This document shows, one piece after another, positions 8,616 to 18,171 of a stretch of DNA of 64,000 nucleotides. The stretch is from DATKWD01 sp963704815. GTDB lineage: Bacteria; Actinomycetota; Acidimicrobiia; Acidimicrobiales; Salinilacustritrichaceae. Location: positions 123,538 to 187,537 of the forward strand of contig CAVPHU010000002.1 of NCBI GenBank assembly GCA_963704815.1. Reading direction: 5' to 3'. The notes beneath the pieces are model-generated. The model worked only from the letters and a program-made list of their open reading frames with translations, was not told the DNA's origin and searched no databases. The position numbers and the translations under genes are program-made. Within the stretch, counting starts at the first letter, position 1, and each line of letters starts with the position of its first letter.

Positions 8616-10184
8616 TCAGGGTTGCGTCCCGACCGGCTCGAGATCGCCGGACACCAGGGTGCGGGCTCCGCCGGCCCGCTTGGCCTCGTACATCGCCTTG
8701 TCTGCGGTGTGGATCAGCGTCTGGAGGTAGGCCGGAAGCCCGGCCCGGGCCACGGCCACCCCGATGCTGACCGACAGCGGGGGCGACCCGCCGATCGCTG
8801 TGATCGACGACTCGAAGCGGTGCGCGATCTGTCGTGCCGCGTCGGCGTCTCCGACCCCGGGGCACACCACGATGAACTCGTCGCCGCCGAGACGAGCCAC
8901 GAGATCTCCGTCGCGGGCGACCGAGCGGATGGCATCGGCGAGTTGCACGAGGGTGCGATCGCCGGCCGCATGTCCCATCCCGTCGTTGATGAGCTTGAAC
9001 CGGTCGAGGTCGAGGAACAGCACCGCGGTTCCCGATTCGTGCGTCGTTTCGTCGAACCGCGAGCTGAGGCCTTGGCGATTCAGGAGCCCGGTCAGCGAGT
9101 CGGTCTCGGTCAGCGTCCGTTGGAGTGAGAGCTCGAACTCCGCTCGATCGAGCTTCAACCGGTGGCGACGGCGGCCGTAGACCAGGGCCGTGAGCGCGAG
9201 CGTGATCACGACACCGACGAACAGCACCTCCGATCGGTCGATGGTGTCGCCGGTGCCGTAGCTCCCATCGGCCCAGATCGCGATCTGCCAGGCCTGACCG
9301 CCGACCTCGTGGTCACGATGGAAGGCGAACGCGGCGTCGTCGATCGAGAGGCCGGGCAACGTCTGCAGCTTGGCCAGATCGCCGTCGATCTCGAGGCCCG
9401 GAGCGCCGACGGTGATGTTGACCCGATCCGAGCTCTCGGGAACCGCGGACTCGAGCAGATCACCGAGCTGCGCCGGGATCACGACCCAGCCGAGCGGCTC
9501 GGCGCCGGCCGCGCCAACGGCCTCGACGAAGATGACGTCGGTGCCCTCGACCGGTCCGAGGTCCACCTCGTCGGTGTTGATGCCCAGAACCTCGAAGACG
9601 ACCTCTGGGGCATTGGCCAACGATCGCACGACCAGACCCTGTTCCACCCCGGGGACCTCCAGGCCGAGCGCGGTGATCGTGTCCCCGACCTCGAGCCCGC
9701 GGATCGGGATCCCGTTGTCCGCGGCATCGACCGCCGTGCGCGTCAGCACCAGCAGGTCCGATCCCGGAGCGGCCGAACCGAACACGCCGAACGGCAGGCC
9801 GCTGGACTGGGCCTCGCGAGCTTCGAACGCAGACTGTTCGGCGACCGGCACGACCTCGACGAGTCCGGGCGTCGAGCTGAAGGCGAGGAACTCGTCGGAC
9901 CCCACCCGCTCGGTGATGTAGGCGCGCCACTCGTGGATGTCCCCGGGCCAGGTCGCCTCGGCGAAGGCGGTGGCGTCCTCGACCGCCTCGACATGTCGCT
10001 CGATCTGGCGTTCGATCGACTCGCTGATGATCTCGCTCTGCTGGTCGAAGGAGCGCTCGCCCACGTCGTCGGCGCGCCGCTGGACGGTGTAGGCGGCCAC
10101 CAGCGTCAGGAACACGCCGAGGGCGGCCACGGGCGCGACGGCCAAGGCCGTCCGCAGACGCGATGATTCCTGGCGCGATGCCAT
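8616..10184 (-). CDS. Membrane diguanylate cyclase with CHASE sensor domain
   Basis: A 522-residue protein that would make cyclic di-GMP. N-terminal membrane segment about residues 14-34, an extracytoplasmic CHASE-type sensor to about 310, a second membrane segment (VLFVGVVITLALTALVYG), a short coiled linker, then a GGDEF domain with TDSLTGLLNR, DLDRFKLIND and the intact active site RLGGDEF. Five residues before GGDEF is RDGD, matching the RxxD product-inhibition site, so feedback control is expected. ATG 10184; divergent from the decarboxylase gene. The ligand of the CHASE domain is unknown. Confidence 0.92.
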   Translation of the reverse strand: MASRQESSRLRTALAVAPVAALGVFLTLVAAYTVQRRADDVGERSFDQQSEIISESIERQIERHVEAVEDATAFAEATWPGDIHEWRAYITERVGSDEFLAFSSTPGLVEVVPVAEQSAFEAREAQSSGLPFGVFGSAAPGSDLLVLTRTAVDAADNGIPIRGLEVGDTITALGLEVPGVEQGLVVRSLANAPEVVFEVLGINTDEVDLGPVEGTDVIFVEAVGAAGAEPLGWVVIPAQLGDLLESAVPESSDRVNITVGAPGLEIDGDLAKLQTLPGLSIDDAAFAFHRDHEVGGQAWQIAIWADGSYGTGDTIDRSEVLFVGVVITLALTALVYGRRRHRLKLDRAEFELSLQRTLTETDSLTGLLNRQGLSSRFDETTHESGTAVLFLDLDRFKLINDGMGHAAGDRTLVQLADAIRSVARDGDLVARLGGDEFIVVCPGVGDADAARQIAHRFESSITAIGGSPPLSVSIGVAVARAGLPAYLQTLIHTADKAMYEAKRAGGARTLVSGDLEPVGTQP

Positions 10185-10260
10185 GGGTTCTTGTCGTCAC
10201 CTTCGGGAGCCGAGTTGAGTGAGTCGTCTCACCCGAAGGGACGTCTTCGGCCCCCGCTCC

Positions 10261-10266
10261 TACGCT
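10261..10266 (+). promoter_or_regulatory. -10 box, leaderless promoter of the PLP decarboxylase gene
   Basis: TACGCT stands exactly 6 nt before ATG 10273, which places the predicted transcript start at or next to the start codon. Just upstream, CCGAAG (10233-10238) and CTTCGG (10245-10250) form a 6-bp inverted repeat that could be an operator or the end of a divergent signal. Confidence 0.5.
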
Positions 10267-10272
10267 CGGGCC

Positions 10273-11682
10273 ATGACACCTGAGGAGTTTCGGGTCGCCG
10301 GCCACCAGCTGATCGACTGGATCGCCGATCTGCGCGCCGGCATCGAGGGTCGACCCGTGCTGGCGCAGGTCGATCCGGGCCAGATCCGAGCTGCATTCGA
10401 CCCCGATCCCCCCACGGCCATCCAGCCGTTCCTCGGCCTGCTCGACGACCTCGACCGCATCGTCGTCCCTGGAGTGACCCAGGTGCAGCACCCGATGCAC
10501 TTCGGATGGTTTCCCAGCAATGCCGCGCTCTCGTCGGTCCTCGGGGACCTCGCGTCGTCGGGGATCGGATCCTTGGGCATCTCCTGGGAGAGCAGCCCGT
10601 CGCTCACCGAGGTCGAAGAAGTCACGTGCGACTGGATGCGCCGCCTGGTCGGCCTCTCCGACGCCTGGGAGGGGACGATTCACGACACGGCGTCGACCGC
10701 GTGCCTCGTCGCGATGCTCGTGGCCAGGGAGCGGGCATCCGATCTCGTCCAGAACCGTGGTGGGTTCCAGGCGCTCGACCAGCCGCTCGTGATCTACACC
10801 ACGGCCCAGGCCCATTCGTCGGTGGTCAAGGCGGGCCTCCTGGCCGGCTTCGGATGGGACAACATCCGGATGGTGGAGGTCGACCCGACGAGTCGAGCGA
10901 TGCTGCCGGACGCGCTCCGTGCCGCCATGGCCGACGACGCCGACCGGGGGCGTCGGCCTGCGGCGGTGGTGGCCTCGGTGGGGACCACTGCGACGACGGC
11001 CATCGACCCCGTGGCGTCGGTGGTCGAGATCGCCGCATCGCATGGTGCGTTCGTGCACGTCGATGCCGCGATGGCGGGGAGCGCCATGCTCCTGCCCGAA
11101 TGCCGGCACCTGTGGGAGGGGGTCGAGGGCGCCGACTCGATCTCGTGGAACCCGCACAAGTGGATGGGCACGATTCTGGACTGCTCGCTGTTCTATGTGC
11201 GAGACGTCGCCCTGCTCGAGCGGGTGATGTCGACCAACCCGAGCTATCTCCGGTCGAGTGCCGATGGCTCCGTCCCGCAGTACCGCGACCGCGGAGTTCC
11301 GCTCGGTCGTCGCTTCCGCGCCCTCAAGCTGCTCTTCCACCTCCGGCTGGACGGGGTCGAGGCCATTCAGCGGCGGCTGCGTCGCGACCTCGAGAACGCT
11401 TGCTGGTTCGAGCAGCAGGTCCTCGACGAGCCGGAGTGGGAGGTGTGCGCGCCCGTCAACCTGCAGACCGTCTGCGTCCGGCATCGTCCGTCGGGTCTGT
11501 CGGGCGAGGCGCTCGACGAGCACACCCTGTCGTGGTCGGGGGCCCTCAACGCCTCGGGCGACGCCTATCTCACCACGTCGATCCTCGACGGCGAGTGGAT
11601 GGTGAGGGTCTCGATCGGTGTCGAGGGGACCGAACGCGCCCATGTCGAGCGGTTGTGGGAGCTGATGCGGGCGGCGGTGTGA
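10273..11682 (+). CDS. PLP-dependent aromatic-L-amino-acid-type decarboxylase (group II)
   Basis: A 469-residue fold-type I PLP enzyme of the DDC/glutamate decarboxylase superfamily. Visible features: N-terminal helix MTPEEFRVAGHQLIDWIADL, substrate loop HPMHFGWFPSNA, cofactor region AHSSVVKAGLLAGFG, the aspartate in VHVDAAMAGSA, and the PLP lysine in SWNPHKWMG. It would release CO2 from an aromatic amino acid to give an arylamine; the exact substrate is open. The ATG at 10273 is preferred over an upstream in-frame start because it fits the family N-terminus and the -10 box 6 nt upstream. It is convergent with the flippase-like gene. Confidence 0.92.
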   Translation: MTPEEFRVAGHQLIDWIADLRAGIEGRPVLAQVDPGQIRAAFDPDPPTAIQPFLGLLDDLDRIVVPGVTQVQHPMHFGWFPSNAALSSVLGDLASSGIGSLGISWESSPSLTEVEEVTCDWMRRLVGLSDAWEGTIHDTASTACLVAMLVARERASDLVQNRGGFQALDQPLVIYTTAQAHSSVVKAGLLAGFGWDNIRMVEVDPTSRAMLPDALRAAMADDADRGRRPAAVVASVGTTATTAIDPVASVVEIAASHGAFVHVDAAMAGSAMLLPECRHLWEGVEGADSISWNPHKWMGTILDCSLFYVRDVALLERVMSTNPSYLRSSADGSVPQYRDRGVPLGRRFRALKLLFHLRLDGVEAIQRRLRRDLENACWFEQQVLDEPEWEVCAPVNLQTVCVRHRPSGLSGEALDEHTLSWSGALNASGDAYLTTSILDGEWMVRVSIGVEGTERAHVERLWELMRAAV

Positions 11683-11688
11683 CCGCGG

Positions 11689-14100
11689 TCAGACCAGTTC
11701 GAGGCGTTCACACGCTCGGAGCGAGAAGTAGCCCGGAATGGTCACGAGCCAGTAGTTGATCAGCCGGAACAGCAGCACCGCCGCCCAGGCCGTGGCCTCG
11801 TCGACGCCGGCGTTCGTCAGGACGAACACCAGTGCCGCTTCGATGGCGCCGACGCCGCCCGGGGTCGGAACGGCGGCGGCGATCGTGCTCGCACCGAGGT
11901 ACAGCGCACCCAGCTCCGCGAAGCCGAGGTCGATGCCGAACGCACGGCACGACAGCACGAAGGCCACGAGGGTGGCGAACTTGGCGAGTCCGGCACCTCC
12001 GAAGAGCAGCGCGAGCTTGTCGGGTCGGCGAGCGAGCTCGCCGAAGTCGGAGCGGATCTTCGCGATGGTCGAGGTCGCGAGGTCGACGAACCACCGACGC
12101 AGCTTGGGTGTCGCGGCCACGACGACGAGCGCGATGGCCACGGCGCCGACGAACACGGCGATGATCGAGCCGTCGAGCCCGCCGCCTCCCGAGCTGTCGG
12201 TCTCGACTCCGGTGGTCGGGTTGGAGCCGCTCCATATGAAGAAGAACGCGATGAACACGACCTGCAGGACGCCGCTGGCGGCTGACGTGAGCCCGATGGC
12301 CGCGGTGGCCACCGCCCCCTGGGTCCCGCCCTTCTGCAGATAACGAATCCGCATCGCCATGCCGCCGGCGTTGGCCGGAGTGAAGCGGTTGAGGAACGAC
12401 TGCCCGAACATCACCAGCGTCGCCTCGCCGAGGGCGATCCTGCGGAGCACCGAGCCGGCGAGCGACATCGCCCCCCCGACGCTGACCAACACCGTGGCCA
12501 GCACGATGAACGGCACCCAGGCCCAGCCGATGCCGGCCATCGCCGCGCGGATCTCGGACCAGCTGCTGACCAGGGTGAGCAGGAAGAACGCCAGGACCGC
12601 GAACCCCACCCACGAGACCACCCTGACGAGGCTGATCCGATCGAGGTCGGCGAGCTCGAGGTCCTCGATGCCGAGCCGGCTCTGGATCTCGGACCGAAGT
12701 TCTTCGGGGAGCCCCTTGTGGTGGCGGAGCGTCCGACGCGTCCCGCTCGGAAGCGCGGCCCGCTGGACGAAGGGCAGCGCTGCTTCGACCCGGTCGTGCG
12801 GGAGCGAGCGAAGCGCCGCGTCCGCAGCCCTCGACGAACCGACCACCACGGCGGTGGTCACGAGCAACTGGGCCACGTCGGAGGCGATCTGTTCGTCCGA
12901 CGCGGCGAGCCGAGCATTCTCGAATCCCATGAGCGACACGGCTCGCTCGCCGATCACGACCCGTTCCGCATCGAGCGCACGGTGCGCGATCCGTGCGCGG
13001 TGGAGCGATGCGAGCTGGGCCCAGAGGAGGTCGAGATCGGCGTCGTCGACTGCGTCGCCGGTGAGGTCGGCGAGCGACCGCCCCTCCGGCCGGGTGAACG
13101 CGATCACGGCGCTGTCCTGCCCGAGCGGGGCAACGGCCAGGACCTCCGGAACCGAGGCTCCGGCCTGCCGGCCCATCATGCTCAGCAGGGCTTCGTGCTC
13201 GGCCACCCGCCGGGGCCGGGCCGAGAGGCTCTCGTCGTCGAGGCTCTGGACCCGGATGGTGCGGATCCCACGAGCCAGCAGATCGGCGTCCCGGTCGTCG
13301 CGGTCGAGGTACGCCACGCGAACCGGAGTCCCGTTGGATCGTCCGCCGTAGATGCGCCGTCCGGCGTGGGACGACTCGTCGCCGAGGCCTTCGACCTCGA
13401 GCCCGCCGGCCGCGAGAACGGCCCGCAGGGTGTCGGCGCCCGGACGCCGTGTGGGGGCGCCGGCGATGACCAACGCCGCCGAACCGACCACCGCACCCAG
13501 CACCAGCGTGACGGCGAGGTTCATCGGCGCCCGGGTGGCGGTGACGAGTTGCACCAGCACTGCGGCCAGCGGGCCGGCCCACGCGATCCGCCGCCATGCG
13601 TGCCCGAGCAGCGGCGACGCCGCCGTCGCTCCAGCGACGAGCCCGGCGACGACGCTCACGGATGGGAAGTCGGCATCCAGGATCCAGTCCGACGGGACGT
13701 CGGAGAGCGCCGACGCAGGTGCTGCCCGATCGAGCCAGTCGACCAGCAGCGACATGAGCACGCCGGCTGCGACGGCGGCGCCCGTGACGAGGATCGCTTC
13801 GCCGATGCGCCGGCGGAACAGGAGCACACCCACGACGCCGACCGGCAACAGCAGTGCGGTCAGCTGGGACAGTCCGACCAACGCGTCCCGGAGCAGGGTC
13901 GGTGCCTCGGACACCACACCGATGAGCTCGTCGGACAACTCACGAAGGGCCGTCGGCGCGATGGCCGTGACGAACAGCAGGAAGCACAGCAGCAGCGCTC
14001 TGAAGACGAGCCGGGCGACGTCGCTCCGATGGCGCTGCCAGACCTTGGTGTCGGACTCACGCAACGCGGTCGACGTCGCGTCGTCGACCGTGCTCGTCAC
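11689..14100 (-). CDS. Large membrane protein: N-terminal TM block, pseudokinase-like domain, flippase-like (LPG synthase TM) domain
   Basis: An 803-residue protein. Residues about 30-225 hold several membrane segments, 260-430 a soluble kinase-like domain, and 490-800 an eight-helix domain of the lysylphosphatidylglycerol synthase TM/flippase family (FLNRFTPANAGGMAMRIRYLQ and PTPGGVGAIEAALV). In the middle domain the kinase catalytic loop appears as IAHRALDAERVVI and the DFG site as GFEN, so the HRD aspartate, metal-binding asparagine and DFG aspartate are all changed and it is probably a pseudokinase. Likely role: lipid-linked substrate flipping or envelope lipid modification, with the pseudokinase binding a ligand (inference). 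No aminoacyl-transferase domain is present, so it is not a full MprF. Confidence 0.85.
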   Translation of the reverse strand: MTSTVDDATSTALRESDTKVWQRHRSDVARLVFRALLLCFLLFVTAIAPTALRELSDELIGVVSEAPTLLRDALVGLSQLTALLLPVGVVGVLLFRRRIGEAILVTGAAVAAGVLMSLLVDWLDRAAPASALSDVPSDWILDADFPSVSVVAGLVAGATAASPLLGHAWRRIAWAGPLAAVLVQLVTATRAPMNLAVTLVLGAVVGSAALVIAGAPTRRPGADTLRAVLAAGGLEVEGLGDESSHAGRRIYGGRSNGTPVRVAYLDRDDRDADLLARGIRTIRVQSLDDESLSARPRRVAEHEALLSMMGRQAGASVPEVLAVAPLGQDSAVIAFTRPEGRSLADLTGDAVDDADLDLLWAQLASLHRARIAHRALDAERVVIGERAVSLMGFENARLAASDEQIASDVAQLLVTTAVVVGSSRAADAALRSLPHDRVEAALPFVQRAALPSGTRRTLRHHKGLPEELRSEIQSRLGIEDLELADLDRISLVRVVSWVGFAVLAFFLLTLVSSWSEIRAAMAGIGWAWVPFIVLATVLVSVGGAMSLAGSVLRRIALGEATLVMFGQSFLNRFTPANAGGMAMRIRYLQKGGTQGAVATAAIGLTSAASGVLQVVFIAFFFIWSGSNPTTGVETDSSGGGGLDGSIIAVFVGAVAIALVVVAATPKLRRWFVDLATSTIAKIRSDFGELARRPDKLALLFGGAGLAKFATLVAFVLSCRAFGIDLGFAELGALYLGASTIAAAVPTPGGVGAIEAALVFVLTNAGVDEATAWAAVLLFRLINYWLVTIPGYFSLRACERLELV

Positions 14101-14142
14101 GTCGTCAAGGATGCCGCACCGCCGATCGCGGTCCGGGCATCC

Positions 14143-15354
14143 TCAGCCGGCGAGCGCCTGGTACATCCCGTTGCGGAGCTGGCGCCGGAGGGGGTAGGTG
14201 TCCGACGGCAGCAGCTGCGTCATGAACACCGCCGTCAGATCCTCGACCGGGTCGACGAGGAACGCCGTGCTGGCCGCGCCGCCCCAGCCGAACTCCCCGG
14301 CCGAGCACAGGTTCTGCACGGCCGCGGGATCCTCGATGACCGAGAAGCCGAGCCCGAATCCGACCCCGGCCATCGCGATCTCGGAGAACGTGGTCTGCCC
14401 CATGTCGTTGAGGCGCTTGCCGTCGGGAAGGTGGTTGGTCGTCATGTAGGCGAGCGTCCGATCACCGAGGAGGCGAGTGCCGTCGAGCTCTCCGCCGTTC
14501 AGCAGGAACTGCGCGAACCGCACGTAGTCGTCGGTCGTCCCCACCAGGCCACCCCCGCCCGACAGGAAGGGGGAGGGTTTCGTCATCGACCTGGCGGGTG
14601 CCATCGGGGCCAGCCCCTTCGGTCCCCGGATGTAGAGCGGAGCGCACCGGTCGACGTCGTCTTCCGGGGCTGCGAAGCCGGTGTCGGTCATGCCGAGTGG
14701 CTCGAAGATGCGCTCCCGGAAGAACACGTCGAGCGTCTGGCCGCTGATCGCCTCGACGAGTCGACCGCACACGTCGGTCGACATGGAGTAGTTCCAACTC
14801 GTCCCGGGGTCGAACAACAGCGGCAGCTGGGCCAGACGGTCGATGCCCTCTTCGAGGTCGTAGGTCGGTGCGGCACCGAAGTCGCCCAGTTGGTGCTCCC
14901 GGTACATCGTGTCGACCGGGTGCGAGAACTGGAAGCCGTAGGTCAGTCCTGACATGTGCGTGAGCACGTCGTGAACCGTGACGTCGCGCTCGGCCGGGCG
15001 GGTCTGTGGCATGGCGGCGCTCCCGCCCACCCAGACCTCGGGGTCGGCGAACGACGGGATCCAGCGGCTGACGGCGTTCTCGAGCAGGAGGTGGCCCTCT
15101 TCGAACAGCATCATCAACGCCACGCTCGTGATCGGCTTGGTCATCGAGAAGATGCGATAGATCGAGTGCTCCTCGACCTTGGTACCCGCCTCGACATCGG
15201 TGAAGCCGTAGACGTCGCGATGGGCGATCTCGCCGTGCCGGCTGATCACCGTCTGGACCCCCGGCAGCTTGCCGTCGTCGACGTACTTGTGGAGGACGGC
15301 GTCGAGCCGGCCGAGCCGTTCGCTGCTGAATCCGAGATCTTCCGCACTGGTCAT
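14143..15354 (-). CDS. Beta-lactamase-family serine hydrolase (class C/EstB type)
   Basis: A 403-residue serine hydrolase. The start taken is ATG 15354 (MTSAEDLGFSSERLGRLD), since the frame further upstream overlaps the release-factor gene. The SxxK nucleophile is in RIFSMTKPITS, the second-motif tyrosine in SWNYSMSTD, and the C-terminal glycine-rich strand in EFGWGGAASTAFLVD replaces the KTG box, as in esterases of this fold. No signal peptide is evident, so it is more likely a cytosolic esterase or amidase than an antibiotic-resistance enzyme. Divergent from arfB. Confidence 0.9.
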   Translation of the reverse strand: MTSAEDLGFSSERLGRLDAVLHKYVDDGKLPGVQTVISRHGEIAHRDVYGFTDVEAGTKVEEHSIYRIFSMTKPITSVALMMLFEEGHLLLENAVSRWIPSFADPEVWVGGSAAMPQTRPAERDVTVHDVLTHMSGLTYGFQFSHPVDTMYREHQLGDFGAAPTYDLEEGIDRLAQLPLLFDPGTSWNYSMSTDVCGRLVEAISGQTLDVFFRERIFEPLGMTDTGFAAPEDDVDRCAPLYIRGPKGLAPMAPARSMTKPSPFLSGGGGLVGTTDDYVRFAQFLLNGGELDGTRLLGDRTLAYMTTNHLPDGKRLNDMGQTTFSEIAMAGVGFGLGFSVIEDPAAVQNLCSAGEFGWGGAASTAFLVDPVEDLTAVFMTQLLPSDTYPLRRQLRNGMYQALAG

Positions 15355-15462
15355 GAGCCCATGTTGGCACCGTCGCACGAATGGTGCTCGTGGGACGTTC
15401 CGAAGCCACCTACCCTCCCTGTCCATGGAGCTCGTCGTCGGCGTGTGCGACGGAGAGACCTG

Positions 15463-15876
15463 ATGGACCGCGATCTCGACCTCGGTGACGGCGTGACCGT
15501 CCCCGGATCCGAGGTGGCGTGGCGCTTCACGGCGAGCGGCGGGCCGGGTGGTCAGCACGCCAACCGCGCGAACAGCCGGGCCGAGGCTCGGCTCGACCTG
15601 GTCACCTCCCCGTCGCTCGCGGCGCACCCCGGCGTGCAGCGTCGCCTCCAGAACCGGCTCGGTGCCGAAGTCGCGGTGACCGTCGACGACGAACGCTCCC
15701 AGGCACGGAATCGGTCGCTCGCCCTCGACCGGCTGGAGGCGCGGCTGCGGGCCGCGCTGGTGCGCACCAAGCCCCGTCGCAAGACCAAGCCGTCGCGCGG
15801 TGCCAAGCGGCGGAGGGTCGAGCAGAAGAAGCAGCGCGGCGAACTCAAGAAGCAGCGTCGGCGCCCTTCGTACTGA
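15463..15876 (+). CDS. arfB: Ribosome-rescue peptidyl-tRNA hydrolase ArfB (YaeJ/ICT1-like)
   Basis: A 137-residue single-domain release factor. The catalytic GGQ is in ASGGPGGQHANRANSR, and the C-terminal tail is very basic (KPRRKTKPSRGAKRRR and later KKQR repeats), as needed to enter an empty mRNA channel. There is no codon-recognition domain, so it should release stalled ribosomes lacking a stop codon. ATG 15463 is preceded by GGAGAGA. Length is typical for the family. It is divergent from the serine hydrolase and convergent with phoD. Confidence 0.93.
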   Translation: MDRDLDLGDGVTVPGSEVAWRFTASGGPGGQHANRANSRAEARLDLVTSPSLAAHPGVQRRLQNRLGAEVAVTVDDERSQARNRSLALDRLEARLRAALVRTKPRRKTKPSRGAKRRRVEQKKQRGELKKQRRRPSY

Positions 15877-15903
15877 GGGGCCCAGGGACGAACCGACCGG
15901 CGC

Positions 15904-17460
15904 TCAGACCTGGGTGAGTTCTCCGCCCCGGGGCAGGCTCCACGAGGTCGCGGTCTGCACCGGTGAACCCTGGACGGTCGCATCGTCGACGAGTCGGTAG
16001 TCGGCCCGCCACTCGCTCGCGCTGACGGTGTGCTGCACCCACCCCCGCTTCGACGCATCCCCCCACTTCAGGTGGGGGTTCTCGGCCTGAAGGCCGGGCA
16101 GGATGGCTTCGAGCAGGTCGCTGCCGCCCGACGAGATCGAGGTGCCGACGAACTCGGCGCCGAGCTTCGCCGATGCCGGATCGCGGTAGTCGGCCATGAG
16201 GTCCGAGACACCGCTCGCGTGGATGTCACCGGTCAGCACCACGTTGTCCTTCGGTCGGTATGCGTTCATCACCGAGAGGATCTGGTCGCGGTTGGCCTGG
16301 TAGCCGTCCCACTGGTCGAGGTTGTAGACCTCGGCGGCCCCGGGCGCGAAGTCCAGCTTCGAGAACACCACCTGCTGGGCGAGCACCGTCCAGTCGGCCT
16401 TCGAGAGCGCAAGATTGACGGCCAGCCACCAGGTCTGGGCAGCGCCGAGCATGGGTCGGCTCACGGCGGTGTCCGGATCGCACGGCGCCCCGATCTCGCC
16501 GCACTGATCGACTCGGTACTGGCGGGTGTCGAGGACGAGGAAGTCGATCAATCGACCCCACCGGATGCGGCGGTGGATGGCGAAATCTGCCGAGGTCGGT
16601 GGCGCGAGTCGAAACGGCATGTGCTCCCAGTAGGCCTTGTAGGCCGCAGCCCGCCGGGCCGCGAACGCTGCTGGGTCGGGCGTCGCGCTGCCGACCTCGG
16701 GAGTCAGCCCGGCGTAGTTGTTCTCGACCTCGTGGTCGTCCCAGGTGAACAGCCACGGAGCCTGCTCGTGCGCCGCCGTGAGCGACGGGTCGGTCTTGTA
16801 GAGGGCATACCGGTCGCGGTACTGCTCGAGCGAGACCGACTCGGGCAACGGATCGGTGCGGACCCCGCCCCCGCCGGACTCGTAGATGTAGTCGCCGACG
16901 TGAACGACCAGATCGGGTCCGGCTGCCACCAGGTCGTCGTAGGCGGTGTAGAACCCGCTGTTGTAGCGCTGACACGAGACGAGACCGAACATCAACTCGC
17001 TCGGTCGGCGCCCCGACGACGGCGCCGTCCGGGTTCGGGCGACTCTCGACAGGTGGTTGCGAACCCGGAAGCGGTACCAGTACTCGCGATCGGGAGTCAG
17101 GCCCTGCACGTCGACGTGGACGGAGTGCCCGTGTTCAGGTCGGGCTTTCGCCGTTCCGCGCTTGACGATGCGAGTCATACCCGGGTCCTCCGCGACCTCC
17201 CACCTCACCCGATACACGAGCGGAGGCATGCCGCCGCCCTCGGTGGGCGCAGGAGCGAGGCGGGTCCACAGCACGACGGCGGTCGGAAGCGGATCGCCGG
17301 AGGCGACACCGAGGCTGAAGGGGTAGTCGGTGATCCGCGCCCCGGCCTCCGGGCCGGCTGCCGAGTGGCTCGTCCGGCCGAGCACGAGCGCCGCCCCCGC
17401 CCCGGCGACGAACGTCCGCCGGTTCATCGACCGCTTGCGTCCCACGTTCGACTGCGCCAT
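15904..17460 (-). CDS. phoD: PhoD-like alkaline phosphatase/phosphodiesterase, Tat-exported
   Basis: A 518-residue exported metallophosphoesterase. The twin-arginine signal is NRRTFVAGAGAALVLG near residue 13; an Ig-like N-terminal domain follows (YPFSLGVASGDPLPTAVVLWTRL), then the catalytic domain with SCQRYNSGFYTAYDD, HVGDYIYE, TWDDHEVENNYAG and VVLTGDIHASG, which carry the Ca/Fe ligands. It would release phosphate from phosphodiesters outside the membrane. No Pho-box-like site was recognised. The preceding short spacer and reversed neighbours suggest a single-gene unit. Confidence 0.94.
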   Translation of the reverse strand: MAQSNVGRKRSMNRRTFVAGAGAALVLGRTSHSAAGPEAGARITDYPFSLGVASGDPLPTAVVLWTRLAPAPTEGGGMPPLVYRVRWEVAEDPGMTRIVKRGTAKARPEHGHSVHVDVQGLTPDREYWYRFRVRNHLSRVARTRTAPSSGRRPSELMFGLVSCQRYNSGFYTAYDDLVAAGPDLVVHVGDYIYESGGGGVRTDPLPESVSLEQYRDRYALYKTDPSLTAAHEQAPWLFTWDDHEVENNYAGLTPEVGSATPDPAAFAARRAAAYKAYWEHMPFRLAPPTSADFAIHRRIRWGRLIDFLVLDTRQYRVDQCGEIGAPCDPDTAVSRPMLGAAQTWWLAVNLALSKADWTVLAQQVVFSKLDFAPGAAEVYNLDQWDGYQANRDQILSVMNAYRPKDNVVLTGDIHASGVSDLMADYRDPASAKLGAEFVGTSISSGGSDLLEAILPGLQAENPHLKWGDASKRGWVQHTVSASEWRADYRLVDDATVQGSPVQTATSWSLPRGGELTQV

Positions 17461-17541
17461 CCGTCATCCCCTGTTCGAGGGAGACGCTATTGCACCGCTT
17501 TCGCTCCTGCCGGGGAACGCGGCGATGGCCTTCGGCGGCGC

Positions 17542-18171
17542 TCAGCGGGTCGGGTCGTCGCTTGATGTGGCGGAGACGAGTTCGGCCGCAGGCGGTTCTT
17601 CGCCCCGTGGATCGGATGCGGTCCGTGCGACCTGCGCTCGCGCTCGGCGCGGATCGCCGAGGATCCGGAACGACACGAGGAAGGTCGTCAGCACCAGCGC
17701 CAGCGAGACCGCAGCGATCGAGAGTCGGTTGCCGGCGTCGGTCCCGGCGGTCGCAGCGTGCATCGTGGCCGAGACGAACAAGGGGTAGCTGGTGAGATGG
17801 ATCGCCAGCCACAACCGGCGGGGGAGGTGCTTCATGAACCACGAGGTCACCTGGACCGCGGCCAGCATCCAGAACGCCACGATGCCCCAGGCCACGGCGC
17901 CCGACTTCCAGTCCGACGCGTAGGGGACGAAGACGTCAGCGAGGCCGAAGTGGACGTAGCTGTCGGCGACGAGCGCGGCGATGTGGATCCCGGTGAAGGT
18001 GACGGCCGTGCCTCCCGTGAAGCGATGGGTCGCAAGGAGCCACTTCGGCACCTTTCGGCCCGACAGCAGCCGGCTCCGGTAGAGCACCCCCCAGCCGACG
18101 GCGAACGCCAGCAGCCACCAGGCCACGATGCCCGACGCCCGCGCCGCGTACCACCAGATCTGCTCGGTCAT
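17542..18171 (-). CDS. Ferric-reductase-like transmembrane heme protein
   Basis: A 209-residue integral membrane protein with about six helices of the ferric reductase/MsrQ-type fold. Candidate heme-ligand histidines lie in ATHRFTGG, FTGIHIAAL, AIHLTSYPLF and ATMHAATAG. It would pass electrons across the membrane to an extracytoplasmic acceptor. The ATG at 18171 overlaps the stop of the upstream apbE gene (ATGA), which shows cotranslation. It is the last gene of a four-gene operon (acidic-tail protein, proline-rich protein, ApbE, this protein) that faces away from a two-component system. The C-terminal 40 residues are hydrophilic. Confidence 0.87.
   Translation of the reverse strand: MTEQIWWYAARASGIVAWWLLAFAVGWGVLYRSRLLSGRKVPKWLLATHRFTGGTAVTFTGIHIAALVADSYVHFGLADVFVPYASDWKSGAVAWGIVAFWMLAAVQVTSWFMKHLPRRLWLAIHLTSYPLFVSATMHAATAGTDAGNRLSIAAVSLALVLTTFLVSFRILGDPRRARAQVARTASDPRGEEPPAAELVSATSSDDPTR

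Noticed and set aside
16050..16072. CCCCCAC/GTGGGGG hairpin
   Set aside because: It lies inside the phoD coding sequence (LKWGDAS region) and is explained by codon choice.
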